Source of the DNA: Myxococcales bacterium
GTDB lineage: Bacteria > Myxococcota > UBA727 > VGSZ01
DNA: 64,000 nt
Direction: 5' to 3'
NCBI GenBank assembly: GCA_023248635.1
Contig: JAHFED010000001.1
Coordinates: 124,001-188,000 of the forward strand
Shown here: positions 30,012 to 38,708 of the stretch, piece after piece
Position numbering within the stretch: the first letter of the stretch is position 1
Layout of the letters: each line of letters starts with the position of its first letter
Made by a program: the position numbers and the translations under genes
The notes under the pieces: model-generated
What the model was told of the DNA's origin: nothing
The model's input: only the letters and a program-made list of their open reading frames with translations
The model's database searches: none

Positions 30012-31075
30012 TGTGGGCTTGGTTGCAACGCCGACGCGCTCGACAGGCCCGCGCCCTTGCTGCTGCGGCTCATCCAATCGACGCCGCCCCGTTACAGAGT
30101 TCAGATTGGCAGGACTACAGTGGGGAAATGGCGCGCCTGGGTCCCTACGAGCTCATCGACCGTTTCGCCGTGGGCGGAGTGGCCGAGATCTATCGGGCGA
30201 AGGACACGCGCACCGGCGAAGTCGTCGTCATCAAGCGCATGCGGCCCGATCGTCCCTTCGAGCCTGAGATGCACGCGGGCTTCTTGCGCGAGATGCAGGT
30301 CGCGCTGCAGGCCAAGCACAAGAACCTGATTCGAGGCTACGAGCTCGGCACCCACAACGGCGTCGACTACGGCGTCATGGAGTACGTCGACGGACAGGAT
30401 CTCGAGAGCGTGCTCGAGCGCGCCCGACGACAGCGGATCCAGGTGCCCTACGGCTTCGGCACTTTCATCATCGGCGAGATCCTCGACGGGATGGAGTTCG
30501 CCCACAACATCGTCGACCACCGCAAGGAGATCCTCGCGCTGGTTCACCGCGACCTCGCACCCAAGAACATCTTCGTTCGCTACGACGGCAGCATTCGCGT
30601 CGGCGACTTTGGCCTCTCGCTGGCGGCGCGCCAAGAGATCGTCGAGGAGGTCGTCGGCACGCCAGGCTACCTCTCGCCGGAACAAGCGCGGGGTGAACAA
30701 CTCGATGCCCGCTCCGACGTCTTCGCCGTCGGAGCCATGCTCTACGAGATCGTGGTCGGGCAGCGGGCCTTCGACGTCGCCGGCAAGCGCGACAGCGACA
30801 TGCTGCGGACCCACGGCCAGGGCAAGCACCGGCCCATCACGCGCGACGTTCCCGAGCAGCTGGGCCTCGTCATCGAGACGGCCTTGGCCCTCAGCCGCGA
30901 CGATCGCTACTCAAGCGCCCTCGACATGAGGCGCGCCCTCAAACGCACCGAGCACCCACCCGACGACATGCACAAGTTGGGCATCGCGACCCTGGTGCGC
31001 CGCCTCTTCGACGTCGAATTCAAGCGCAGCCGCTTGCCGGGCAACCCCCTGCCCTTCATGTCCGGCTCGTCGTGA
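30011..31075 (+). CDS. Eukaryote-like Ser/Thr protein kinase (soluble)
   Basis: 354 residues if the overlapping ATG at 30011 is used (TGATG with the upstream stop). An ATG at 30128 with GGGGA upstream gives the more usual beginning MARLGPYELID. The kinase domain is complete: Gly-loop 'FAVGGVAEIYRA', ATP-binding Lys75 in VVIKRM, catalytic loop HRDLAPKN, VGDFGLS metal site, and activation segment GTPGYLSPEQ. The C-terminal 60 residues have no recognisable sensor domain and no membrane helix, so it is cytoplasmic. HRDLAPKN in place of HRDLKPEN is common in myxobacterial kinases. It is second in a tightly overlapping operon with a lipoprotein, a small membrane protein and a Trm112-like protein. 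Confidence 0.9.
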   Translation: MWAWLQRRRARQARALAAAAHPIDAAPLQSSDWQDYSGEMARLGPYELIDRFAVGGVAEIYRAKDTRTGEVVVIKRMRPDRPFEPEMHAGFLREMQVALQAKHKNLIRGYELGTHNGVDYGVMEYVDGQDLESVLERARRQRIQVPYGFGTFIIGEILDGMEFAHNIVDHRKEILALVHRDLAPKNIFVRYDGSIRVGDFGLSLAARQEIVEEVVGTPGYLSPEQARGEQLDARSDVFAVGAMLYEIVVGQRAFDVAGKRDSDMLRTHGQGKHRPITRDVPEQLGLVIETALALSRDDRYSSALDMRRALKRTEHPPDDMHKLGIATLVRRLFDVEFKRSRLPGNPLPFMSGSS

Positions 31076-31317
31076 ACCTCGAGGCCCTCCCCGCAGCACT
31101 CATCCCCGTCGTCGCCGCGCTGGTGGCCGCGGTGGTGGGCGGGCTGTTGTGGCGCTTGTTCAAGTTGGCCCTGAAGGTGGTCGTCTTGGTCGTCGTCGCC
31201 GTCGTCGTCGTCGTCGCCGGCGTCGTCGTCTCGCAGCGGCCCGAGCTCGTGGGCCTCGGCCACGCCAGCCTCGAGCCCCCCCTTTCCCCTGCCCCCGGAG
31301 CTCCGCGTGGCCCTTGA
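31072..31317 (+). CDS. Small two-helix membrane protein
   Basis: 81 residues from the GTG at 31072, overlapping the kinase stop by 4 bp (GTGA). It has two hydrophobic helices, 'LIPVVAALVAAVVGGLLW' and a long Val-rich stretch, separated by RLFKLALK, then a Pro-rich tail. The extreme Val content (GTC-rich) might in part reflect composition bias, but the overlap on both sides supports a real gene. Its end overlaps the start of the Trm112-like gene by 11 bp. Function unknown. Confidence 0.6.
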   Translation: MNLEALPAALIPVVAALVAAVVGGLLWRLFKLALKVVVLVVVAVVVVVAGVVVSQRPELVGLGHASLEPPLSPAPGAPRGP

Positions 31318-31570
31318 ACCCTTTTTCCTCGACGTCGTCGCCTGTCCTGAGACCCGGGCCCCCTTGCGCTTGGCCGACGCAGCACTCCTCGCTCGCCTCA
31401 ACGCCGCCATCGACAAGAAAAAGCTCAAGGACAAGTCCCAGCAGCTCGTCGAGCCCCGGCTCCAGACCGCCCTCGTGCGCGACGACGGCGTGGTCGCCTA
31501 TCCGGTGTGGGACGACGTGCCTCGGCTGCTCTTGGAGTCCGCCATCCCCCTCGACCAGCTTCCGCGCTGA
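31307..31570 (+). CDS. Trm112-like (UPF0434) protein
   Basis: 87 residues from the GTG at 31307, with GGAG 7 nt upstream. It matches the UPF0434/Trm112p-like pattern: 'FFLDVVACPETRAPLRLADAAL' at the N-terminus, then 'LVRDDGVVAYPVWDDVPRLLLESAI'. Trm112 proteins are small zinc-binding partners of methyltransferases. Here only one Cys of the zinc site remains (CPET), as in many bacterial UPF0434 members, so zinc binding is doubtful. It ends the lipoprotein-kinase unit and converges on the MCE gene 23 bp away. Confidence 0.8.
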   Translation: MALEPFFLDVVACPETRAPLRLADAALLARLNAAIDKKKLKDKSQQLVEPRLQTALVRDDGVVAYPVWDDVPRLLLESAIPLDQLPR

Positions 31571-31593
31571 GAGCGGGTCAAGTTCAGGCAGGC

Positions 31594-33066
31594 CTATTTC
31601 TTCGGCACTTCGACTTGCTTGTCATCTTTTTCGATGGCAAAGCGCACCAAAGTCTTGACTGCTTCGTTGCGGCGAACGTTGCCCAACAAGAGCTTGAGAT
31701 CTTCGTACACTGTAGGATCATTCAACAGCATGCCAACGGTGCCCTTGCCCGTCTTCACCTCGGCCACCATCTGCTTCACGTCGCCGGTGATGATCTTGAC
31801 ATCCGCCGCAGCCGCGGACACTGAGGCGACGATCTCGCCGTTGTCTGGCTTGTAGATCAGGTTGTGCACCAGACCCTCCTTGGTGCGGACGTCGGTGACC
31901 ACCTGGGTGGCCTCGCCGATCAGCTTGCGGGCGTCGGCGACGGTGGCCTCGCCGTTTTCGCCATAAATCAGCTCGTGAACCAGGGATTTATTCTCGCGAA
32001 CATCAGCAAGAATTCCGTCGACCTTGCTAAGTCCTTCATTGATTGTCTTCGTGGATTCATTGATGTTACCAACGATGTCCTGGTATGCCTGACCCGACCC
32101 CTTGTCGAAGATGAGCTGGTGAATGAGGCCTTTGCCGTGCTGGATCTCGTCGGCGATGTCCTGGATCGACTGCATGGCGGCGACGACGGTGGCCTCGCCG
32201 CCCGCCTTGCGAAAGCCTTCGAGCAGCGCGCGGATGCTTTCCGTCGACGCGTTGACGTTGTCGATGATCTCGCCCGTCGACGAGAGCGCCGCGGCGATGT
32301 CGACGCCTTCGTCAGACGAGAGCATGTCGCCGTCTTTCATCTGGGGCTTGGACAAAGAGCCGATGCCGATGTCGATGAACTTGTCGCCCAGCAGGCCTTC
32401 GGTCTGCACGGCGGCCACCGAATCGGTGCGGATGCGCTCGATCACGTCGGCGGAGATGCGCATGTCGACGGTCATCTTGCGTGCGGTGCCGTCGCCGACC
32501 TGCAGGGTGCTCCCCGGTCCGTGGTCCTTGAGGACCTTGATCGTGATGCCGTCGATCTTGCTGAAGTAGATCTTCCCCGTCGCCACACCGTCCCGGCCGC
32601 GCACGCGAACCAGGATGCGCTCACGGGCCGCCTGCCCATGGAGATCGGTGCCGACGACCTCGATGGTCGCCTCGAGCTTCTCGTCGGGATCGCTGGCGAG
32701 CAGCGAGAGGTTCTTCGGCTCGGCGAACTTGCTCTGCAGCACCGTCAAGGGCTCGGTCACCGTGGCCACGCCGGACGGAATGACGATGGCGTCGAGGTTG
32801 ACGGGCTTGACGATGGCGGCGTCGGCGTTGGGATCCAGCAGGGGCAGCTCGATCTTGCTGACGATGCCCACCGAGATGCCCGCGAGCCGCACCTGCCCTC
32901 CCACCTTGAGGCCGGCGACGTTGGAGAAGCGCGCCTTCAGGTGCACCGACTTCTCCCACAGCTTGCGCTCCTGCCCGATGATGAAGAGGGACAGAAAGGT
33001 CGCCAGAATACCGAGGGCTACGAAGATGCCGACCTTGACGTCGGTGCCTCGTTGGGTTTTGGCCAT
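31594..33066 (-). CDS. MCE/MlaD-family protein
   Basis: 490 residues. A short N-terminal cytoplasmic start, one anchor helix (VGIFVALGILATFLSLFIIG), then the MCE domain with the expected 'ARFSNVAGLKVGGQVRLAGISVGIVSKIEL' signature in parts. It continues into a long helical region ('IDNVNASTESIRALLEGFRKAGGEATVV', 'KTINEGLSKVDGILADVRENKSLVHELIYGENG') with repeated 'KxLVHxLIYxxxxGE' units, at least four copies between residues 300 and 430. MCE proteins form hexameric rings in the periplasm that pass lipids between membranes with an MlaE/MlaF ABC pump. No mlaE or mlaF lies next to it here. It follows the alpha-2-macroglobulin gene on the same strand with a 60-bp gap. Confidence 0.9.
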   Translation of the reverse strand: MAKTQRGTDVKVGIFVALGILATFLSLFIIGQERKLWEKSVHLKARFSNVAGLKVGGQVRLAGISVGIVSKIELPLLDPNADAAIVKPVNLDAIVIPSGVATVTEPLTVLQSKFAEPKNLSLLASDPDEKLEATIEVVGTDLHGQAARERILVRVRGRDGVATGKIYFSKIDGITIKVLKDHGPGSTLQVGDGTARKMTVDMRISADVIERIRTDSVAAVQTEGLLGDKFIDIGIGSLSKPQMKDGDMLSSDEGVDIAAALSSTGEIIDNVNASTESIRALLEGFRKAGGEATVVAAMQSIQDIADEIQHGKGLIHQLIFDKGSGQAYQDIVGNINESTKTINEGLSKVDGILADVRENKSLVHELIYGENGEATVADARKLIGEATQVVTDVRTKEGLVHNLIYKPDNGEIVASVSAAAADVKIITGDVKQMVAEVKTGKGTVGMLLNDPTVYEDLKLLLGNVRRNEAVKTLVRFAIEKDDKQVEVPKK

Positions 33067-33126
33067 GGGCCACGCTAACCCATCGTTTTCCGGCGCGCAC
33101 GCCCCCCCTTGACCGGCGGCGGCACC

Positions 33127-36100
33127 TCAACGCGTGATGTCGATCTTCAGGCCGTCGGCCCAGCTCTTGTGTTCATCGGTGTAATATAAATACGCCGACG
33201 ACGCCGGACCTTCATAGGTGCCTGGAATCTGGGCGACAAGGTCGATGGGGATCTGCTTCTCGTCGGACGGGCCCAAGTCACGGAAGTAGAGAATCACCTC
33301 CCGTGCGCGCGTTTCATAGAAGGCAATTTTCTTGTCCTCGCGCAGCTTCTTCAACTGCCAGTCTTGATACACCAGCCCACCGGGGATACCGACGCGGGCC
33401 AAGGTCATGGGTTGACCCGTCGACGTCTTGTTCTTGATCACGGCGGTGGCGCGCACCGCTTCGCCCATCTTGGCGACCCTTTTTTCGAGGCTGACTTTCA
33501 GGTCGACGACGGCGTCGGGCGAGGTCGCCGGCCGGTTGCTGTGGAAGCGCACGCCGAGGGTGTAGGGCAGAGCGTCCTTGCCGTCGACGAGGAGACGCAC
33601 TTCGTTTTTGCCCTTGGTCATGAGCGTGCCCAGGCCGTCGATGACGATGGGGTCTTTGTGACCTGCCTCGTAGGAGACGGACTTGAGGACCTTGCCGTTC
33701 ACCTGCACAATGACGCTGCCGGGTCCTTGGGTCTTTTTCGTTGCATCCATATAGGCAAGGAAGGCCTTCAGTGAGAGCACCGTCGCCTGGGTGGCACCCC
33801 ACTGTCCGTAGGACCCGCGGTGTTTCATCATCCACTCGACCGCGCGGCGCGTGTTCTCTGGGTATCCACCATTTGCTTTCAGAAGGGCGAGAATCGACAA
33901 CGCCGTCGTCTCGATCTGCAGGTTCTCCCCGCCCGAGCGGGTGATGGACTGGCTGGCTTTGAGCCAGGCCCCCGAGGCGTCTTGCAACCCGGCCAGCTTC
34001 TTCGCCGCCGCTTCGCCCTCGCTGGTCTTGCCCACGTTGAACAGCGTGTTGGTGGCAAGAGCAAGCTCGTAGGCATCCGACGTCGACGACGCTCGCTGGC
34101 TTGCGGCTTCGATCTCTTTGTCGATGCCCGGCGTCTGGGCCTCGCTGAGCGCATAGGTGATGTAGGCATCGGTGACCGCCGGCGACGCCCCGCCGAAGGA
34201 GTCGAGGGCGCGATCATTGCGGAGGTAGCCGCCCTTGCCGTCGCGACGCTTCTTCAACCACTCGCTGGTGCGCGTGACCATGGTGGCGTCGACGTCGCCG
34301 TAGACGGCCTTCATGTCTTGGAACTCGAGCAAGCCGTAGGCTGAGAGGGCCTCGTGGCCCGGGGCGCCGCCGAACCACTCGTAACCCTTCTCGGGCGTCT
34401 CGAAGCCGGTCAGTCTTTTGTATCCTGAATCAAGCAATCGGTGAGCGCGTTCGCTGATCTCGGGCGCGGCGACGTTGTTCTTCTCCAGGTAAGTGAGAAT
34501 CATGATGTTCGGATAGTTCGTCGACGACGTCTGCTCGAAGCAGCCGCTGGGCTCTTGCAGCATGCCGTCGAGCCCCGAGATCAACGTCGCCGTCGGCGAA
34601 GGATAGAAGCGCACGACGCCTTCGATGGTGCCGTCGATGGCCTCGCCAGTGTCGACGCTATGGGAGACCTTGTCTTTGAGGGTGCCGGCAAATTCCTGCT
34701 CGATGGGGAAACCGCGGGGCACGACGACCAGCTCGCGCTCGAACTCGTCTTTCAGGCCCGAGCCCTGGGCGGAGAACGACACCTTGGAAACGCCGGATAC
34801 GCCGGTGACCTCAAGAGCGTAAAAGGTCGAGTCTCTGGCATTTTTCTGTAGCGTTTTTGTGCCGCCGACGTCGCCTTTCACCGTCACCAGGGAACCAAAG
34901 CTCGCTTTGACGTCGACGTCGACGCTGGCATCGACCTCATTGGTCAGGGTGAGGGGGACCAGGATCTTGTCGCCGGCGGAAACCTCGAGTGGGAGCTTCA
35001 CGCTCATCGAGAAGGGAAGCTTGGACTCGATCACGCTCTCCTCACGGCCCGCGCGACCGCCACCGCTGCCCTCGGAGAACACGCGGAACGAGGTCACGGC
35101 GTCGGACAAGTAAAAGACCACCGTGGCGGTGCCGTCGGTCCCGGTGCGCACCTGGGGCACCCAGTGGATGGTCTCGCGAAAGTCGCTGCGCACCGCCGGC
35201 ACGCTGGTGCCGCCGTAGACCGGTGCCGGAAAGACGCGCACGGGAGCCAGCACCAATGCAGGACGCGCGAACGCATCGTCAATGGCCTTGCCGCCCCTCA
35301 TGGCCCCCCTCTCTCTCTTGCCCACGAAGTCCTTCTGCATGTCCTCGTCGGCAGCGAAGCCGTGGCCGATGGCCAGGTCTCCCCTCGCCGCCAGAGCAGC
35401 CGGACCCTGTGCTTCCTCGGGCGGGAGCGGCGGCGGCGGCGCGAGCACCTCCTCAGCTGCAGGTGGCTCCTTGGGCGGGGCCATGGGCACAGCCATCGGC
35501 GGGACCGCAGCCCGCGGCAGCGCGAAGAGCTGGGCGGCGTCTTCGTCTTCGCCTTCTTTGGCCATCGCATGCACTCGCCGCCCTCCGCCGCCTCCGGCGG
35601 CTATCGACGTCATCATCGGAGCCGGGGCAAACACCGGGCGCCACTCGAAGGTGCGCCAGCCCCGCGTGCCCATCAACAGCTCCATGGCCAAGGCGCTCTT
35701 TTCCTCGGTGAGGTCGAAGAAGAGGTTGGGCTCTTCGACGGGGCCGGGCAGCTCCGGCTCGAGATAGAGACGCGAAAGCAGATGCCCGGTCTTGTCGTCA
35801 GCGAAGGAGATCACCGTGTCGTCGACGACGGAGAGGGCCAGGTCGGCGGGAATGGGCTTGCCCTTGCCGTCGGTGGTGGTGATCGAGAGGGTGACCTGAT
35901 CGCGCGGGCTGTAGTGCTCCTTGTGCGCTTTCACTTTGACGTCGAGACGCGCGCGCCGGTTCCGAAAGACGATGCGCTCGGCGAGGGGCTCTTTGCGCTC
36001 GTCGAACACGGTGACCCGAGCCACGCCCATGGCATCCCTCAGCTCCGACGACGCCGGAGCCTCGAGCCCCACGACCGATGCCTTCCCGGCTTTGACGTCG

Positions 36101-37389
36101 AGGGCGGCCTTGTCGATGACGTTGTCGCGCAAGGTGGCTGCGACGAACACCTTCTGGTTGGTGGTGCAGCTGACTGCAGCCACCAAGGCACTGCGTTCGC
36201 CGTCGACGTCGTCGTAGGTGCGCAGCACGCAGCCGTCGTCGACGGCGACGGGCAGCTGCACTTGCTCGATGATGCCGGCGGGCTTGGTGATTTCGGCCTG
36301 GTAGCGACGGCCGGTGGCGGGGATGAAAGAGAAGCGCCCCAAGCCCTCTTTGTAGCTCTTGAATTGGGCCACCAGCTGCCCTTGGTCGTCGATGACATTG
36401 CCTTCGACGTCGGCGGGCTTGCCCAGCGCGGTCTTTGCTTCGAAGTAGACGCGGCTCTCGAGCCCGGTGACGAGCTTGCCGCCCTCGGGAAAAAACGAGA
36501 GCTGCATGCGCTTCAAGATGATGGGCACGGCCTTGCTGATCGACTCGGTGATGCCGCCATCGTCGACGAGGACCGTCAGCAGGCCGTCACCGAGCGCGAT
36601 GGTCGGCGGCAAGGGCACCTTGATCATGGCACCGCCCTCGTTGTTGGTCCTGGCGCTCACGCGCGGCAGCTCTTGGCCATCGAGGCGGAGCACCGCGCTC
36701 ACGACCTGGTCCTTCAGGGGCTCGCCCGTGGGCCTCTTGAGCTCGAAGGTCGCGCTGACGACGTCGCCGGCGCCGTAGGCCTTGCGGACGAACTCGAGTT
36801 TCTTCTTCATGCGCGGGGGCTCGTAGCGACTGACGATGATGGGACGCTCGGCCGTCGCCTGTCCGTCGGGGGAGCGCACGCGGATCTTGTATTCGCCGCC
36901 CAGCACCTCGGGCGGCAGCTCGAGATCGTTGGTGGCGTAGCCGTTTTGGGTCAGCACGCCCTTCTTGATCACCGACGAGCCCTTGGGCGAAATGAGCTCC
37001 AGAGTCGACGTCCCCGACGCTTTCGCCGACAGGTCCTTGGCCTGCAGATCCCAGATGCGCAGCCAGATGGTTTCGCCGGGTTTATAGAGGGGCTTGTCCA
37101 CCTGCACATAGATGCGCTGGTTCTGCTGACCGGCGAACCAACTCGCGATGCGCGTGTCCATCTCGTCGAGGACGGGCGAGCTCGAGCGCGGCGACGACGA
37201 CGGCGCTGGCTCTGCTGGTTGGGCCTTCTGCACCACTTTCTTTCCCGGCGCGGCTGCATCGACGTCAACGGCGGCGACCGGATCGTGGGTCGGTGGTGGC
37301 TGGGGCGTGGCCTGCTCCGGGCAGCCAGCGTTGCCCCCCAAGAGTCCGGCGGTGACGACGATGGTAGCGAGCAGGTGCAAACGGCGCAT
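33127..37389 (-). CDS. Bacterial alpha-2-macroglobulin-like lipoprotein
   Basis: 1420 residues from the ATG at 37389 (GGGGG 5 nt upstream). The ATG at 37593 would overlap the permease gene by 115 bp and add a basic leader with no signal, so it is rejected. The signal ends at GNAGC, an imperfect lipobox. Macroglobulin beta domains include 'VDKPLYKPGETIWLRI' (MG1 hallmark), and the Gly-rich 'MTSIAAGGGGGRR' segment may act as bait. The A2M domain follows with 'VPQVRTGTDGTATVVFYLSD'. The thioester motif reads PSGCFEQTSS, with Cys950 and Gln953 as the likely thioester pair, and a terpenoid-toroid domain surrounds it. Bacterial A2Ms trap attacking proteases in the periplasm. The usual partner pbpC is not adjacent. 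Confidence 0.92.
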   Translation of the reverse strand: MRRLHLLATIVVTAGLLGGNAGCPEQATPQPPPTHDPVAAVDVDAAAPGKKVVQKAQPAEPAPSSSPRSSSPVLDEMDTRIASWFAGQQNQRIYVQVDKPLYKPGETIWLRIWDLQAKDLSAKASGTSTLELISPKGSSVIKKGVLTQNGYATNDLELPPEVLGGEYKIRVRSPDGQATAERPIIVSRYEPPRMKKKLEFVRKAYGAGDVVSATFELKRPTGEPLKDQVVSAVLRLDGQELPRVSARTNNEGGAMIKVPLPPTIALGDGLLTVLVDDGGITESISKAVPIILKRMQLSFFPEGGKLVTGLESRVYFEAKTALGKPADVEGNVIDDQGQLVAQFKSYKEGLGRFSFIPATGRRYQAEITKPAGIIEQVQLPVAVDDGCVLRTYDDVDGERSALVAAVSCTTNQKVFVAATLRDNVIDKAALDVKAGKASVVGLEAPASSELRDAMGVARVTVFDERKEPLAERIVFRNRRARLDVKVKAHKEHYSPRDQVTLSITTTDGKGKPIPADLALSVVDDTVISFADDKTGHLLSRLYLEPELPGPVEEPNLFFDLTEEKSALAMELLMGTRGWRTFEWRPVFAPAPMMTSIAAGGGGGRRVHAMAKEGEDEDAAQLFALPRAAVPPMAVPMAPPKEPPAAEEVLAPPPPLPPEEAQGPAALAARGDLAIGHGFAADEDMQKDFVGKRERGAMRGGKAIDDAFARPALVLAPVRVFPAPVYGGTSVPAVRSDFRETIHWVPQVRTGTDGTATVVFYLSDAVTSFRVFSEGSGGGRAGREESVIESKLPFSMSVKLPLEVSAGDKILVPLTLTNEVDASVDVDVKASFGSLVTVKGDVGGTKTLQKNARDSTFYALEVTGVSGVSKVSFSAQGSGLKDEFERELVVVPRGFPIEQEFAGTLKDKVSHSVDTGEAIDGTIEGVVRFYPSPTATLISGLDGMLQEPSGCFEQTSSTNYPNIMILTYLEKNNVAAPEISERAHRLLDSGYKRLTGFETPEKGYEWFGGAPGHEALSAYGLLEFQDMKAVYGDVDATMVTRTSEWLKKRRDGKGGYLRNDRALDSFGGASPAVTDAYITYALSEAQTPGIDKEIEAASQRASSTSDAYELALATNTLFNVGKTSEGEAAAKKLAGLQDASGAWLKASQSITRSGGENLQIETTALSILALLKANGGYPENTRRAVEWMMKHRGSYGQWGATQATVLSLKAFLAYMDATKKTQGPGSVIVQVNGKVLKSVSYEAGHKDPIVIDGLGTLMTKGKNEVRLLVDGKDALPYTLGVRFHSNRPATSPDAVVDLKVSLEKRVAKMGEAVRATAVIKNKTSTGQPMTLARVGIPGGLVYQDWQLKKLREDKKIAFYETRAREVILYFRDLGPSDEKQIPIDLVAQIPGTYEGPASSAYLYYTDEHKSWADGLKIDITR

Positions 37390-37478
37390 CGGACCCCCAA
37401 AGGATCGTGGTCGCCCTGCCAACGGACGGGGACCCACGGCGGTCTGCACCCTACCCCTGCGTCGCCAGCAATCGGCGA

Positions 37479-38684
37479 TCACTCGTAGCGAAGGGCCTCG
37501 ATGGGATCGAGGCGCGCCGCGCGGGCCGCCGGATAGAGGCCGAAGACGACGCCGACGGTCACTGAGAACCCAAAGGCCAAGGCCACCGACCACAGGGGCA
37601 CAAAAGGCGCGGGAAAGTCGGGCACCAGGGCGCTGACCAGGTGGGCGACGCCGACGCCGGCGGCGATGCCGATGACGCCGCCGATACCACCCAGGGTGCC
37701 TGCTTCGACGAGGAACTGTCGTTGGATGTCGGTTTTTCGAGCCCCCATGGCCAGTCGCACGCCGATCTCGCGGGTGCGCTCGGTGACGCTCACCAACATG
37801 ATGTTCATGATGCCGATGCCGCCGACGAGCAAGCTGACGCCGACGATGCAGATGACCACCCAGGTGGCGACGCCGGAAACCTCTTCGAAGGTCTTGAGGA
37901 TCTCGGCCTGGGTCGTGATCGTGAAGTCGTCGGGCTCGCCCGAACCCAAGCGGTGGTGACGGCGCAAGCTGCGGCGCACCTGCTCGGAGGCGAGGTCGAC
38001 GTCGTCGATCTCCTTGAGCTTGATCAACAGGATGCCGCCGCGGTTGGGATTGGTCAGCGACAGCGCCGTCGTATGCGGCACAATGGCAGCTTCATCGTAG
38101 TTTTGACCGATGGGATTGATGCCATCTTTCTCCTCCATGACACCGATGATCGTAAATGGTGCACCATAGAGTCGAACCGTTTCGCCGACGGCACGGGTGA
38201 GCCCGAGCTTGCGAGCCAGATCCGGACCGACGACGACGACGCGGGCGCGCTCTCTCACCTCCCGAGCGGTGAAGAAGCGGCCTTCTTCGATGTGGTGATT
38301 TTGGATGAGCGGATAGGTCTCCAACGTCGGCATGATGGTCGCTTCAGCGCTTTGACCCCTCAGTGTAATGGTGCGGCGATCGAAGAAATAAGGTGTAGCG
38401 GCCAGCACCTCGTCGACGTTGCGTTCCACCTCGTCCGCGTCGGCGGCAGTGAGGCGGCTGTTGCGGCGGATGCTCCCCTCTTGGGCCTGGTTGTTGCCGG
38501 GAAAGACCAAGAGAAAGCCAGCACCCAACCCCTCAAGCTGCGTCGAGTAGAGGCGAAAAAAGCCCTGCACGATGGCGGTGACGGCGATGACGGCCATGAC
38601 CCCAAAGACGACGCCCAGCGTCGTGAGCATCGCGCGCAAGCGGTGCTCGATGATGGACGCAAAGGCGGTGCGGAGGGTCTCCAC
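37479..38684 (-). CDS. MacB/FtsX-type ABC transporter permease
   Basis: 401 residues. An N-terminal helix (TTLGVVFGVMAVIAVTAIVQG), a large periplasmic MacB-like core ('TLRGQSAEATIMPTLETYPLIQNHHIEEGRFF'), then three C-terminal helices including 'VGGIGIMNIMLVSVTERTREIGVRLAMGA' and the end 'GLYPAARAARLDPIEALRYE', which are family signatures. It belongs to the mechanotransmission permeases that pair with a LolD/MacB ATPase. No ATPase gene is adjacent, so it is an orphan in this window. It lies 24 bp after lysC-lysA and 89 bp before the alpha-2-macroglobulin gene, all on one strand. Confidence 0.9.
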   Translation of the reverse strand: METLRTAFASIIEHRLRAMLTTLGVVFGVMAVIAVTAIVQGFFRLYSTQLEGLGAGFLLVFPGNNQAQEGSIRRNSRLTAADADEVERNVDEVLAATPYFFDRRTITLRGQSAEATIMPTLETYPLIQNHHIEEGRFFTAREVRERARVVVVGPDLARKLGLTRAVGETVRLYGAPFTIIGVMEEKDGINPIGQNYDEAAIVPHTTALSLTNPNRGGILLIKLKEIDDVDLASEQVRRSLRRHHRLGSGEPDDFTITTQAEILKTFEEVSGVATWVVICIVGVSLLVGGIGIMNIMLVSVTERTREIGVRLAMGARKTDIQRQFLVEAGTLGGIGGVIGIAAGVGVAHLVSALVPDFPAPFVPLWSVALAFGFSVTVGVVFGLYPAARAARLDPIEALRYE

Positions 38685-38708
38685 GACGTCGTGGGTAGCA
38701 GGACGCGC

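Noticed and set aside
37390-37593. Longer N-terminus for alpha-2-macroglobulin
   Set aside because: It would overlap the permease gene and adds an Arg-rich leader before the lipoprotein signal.
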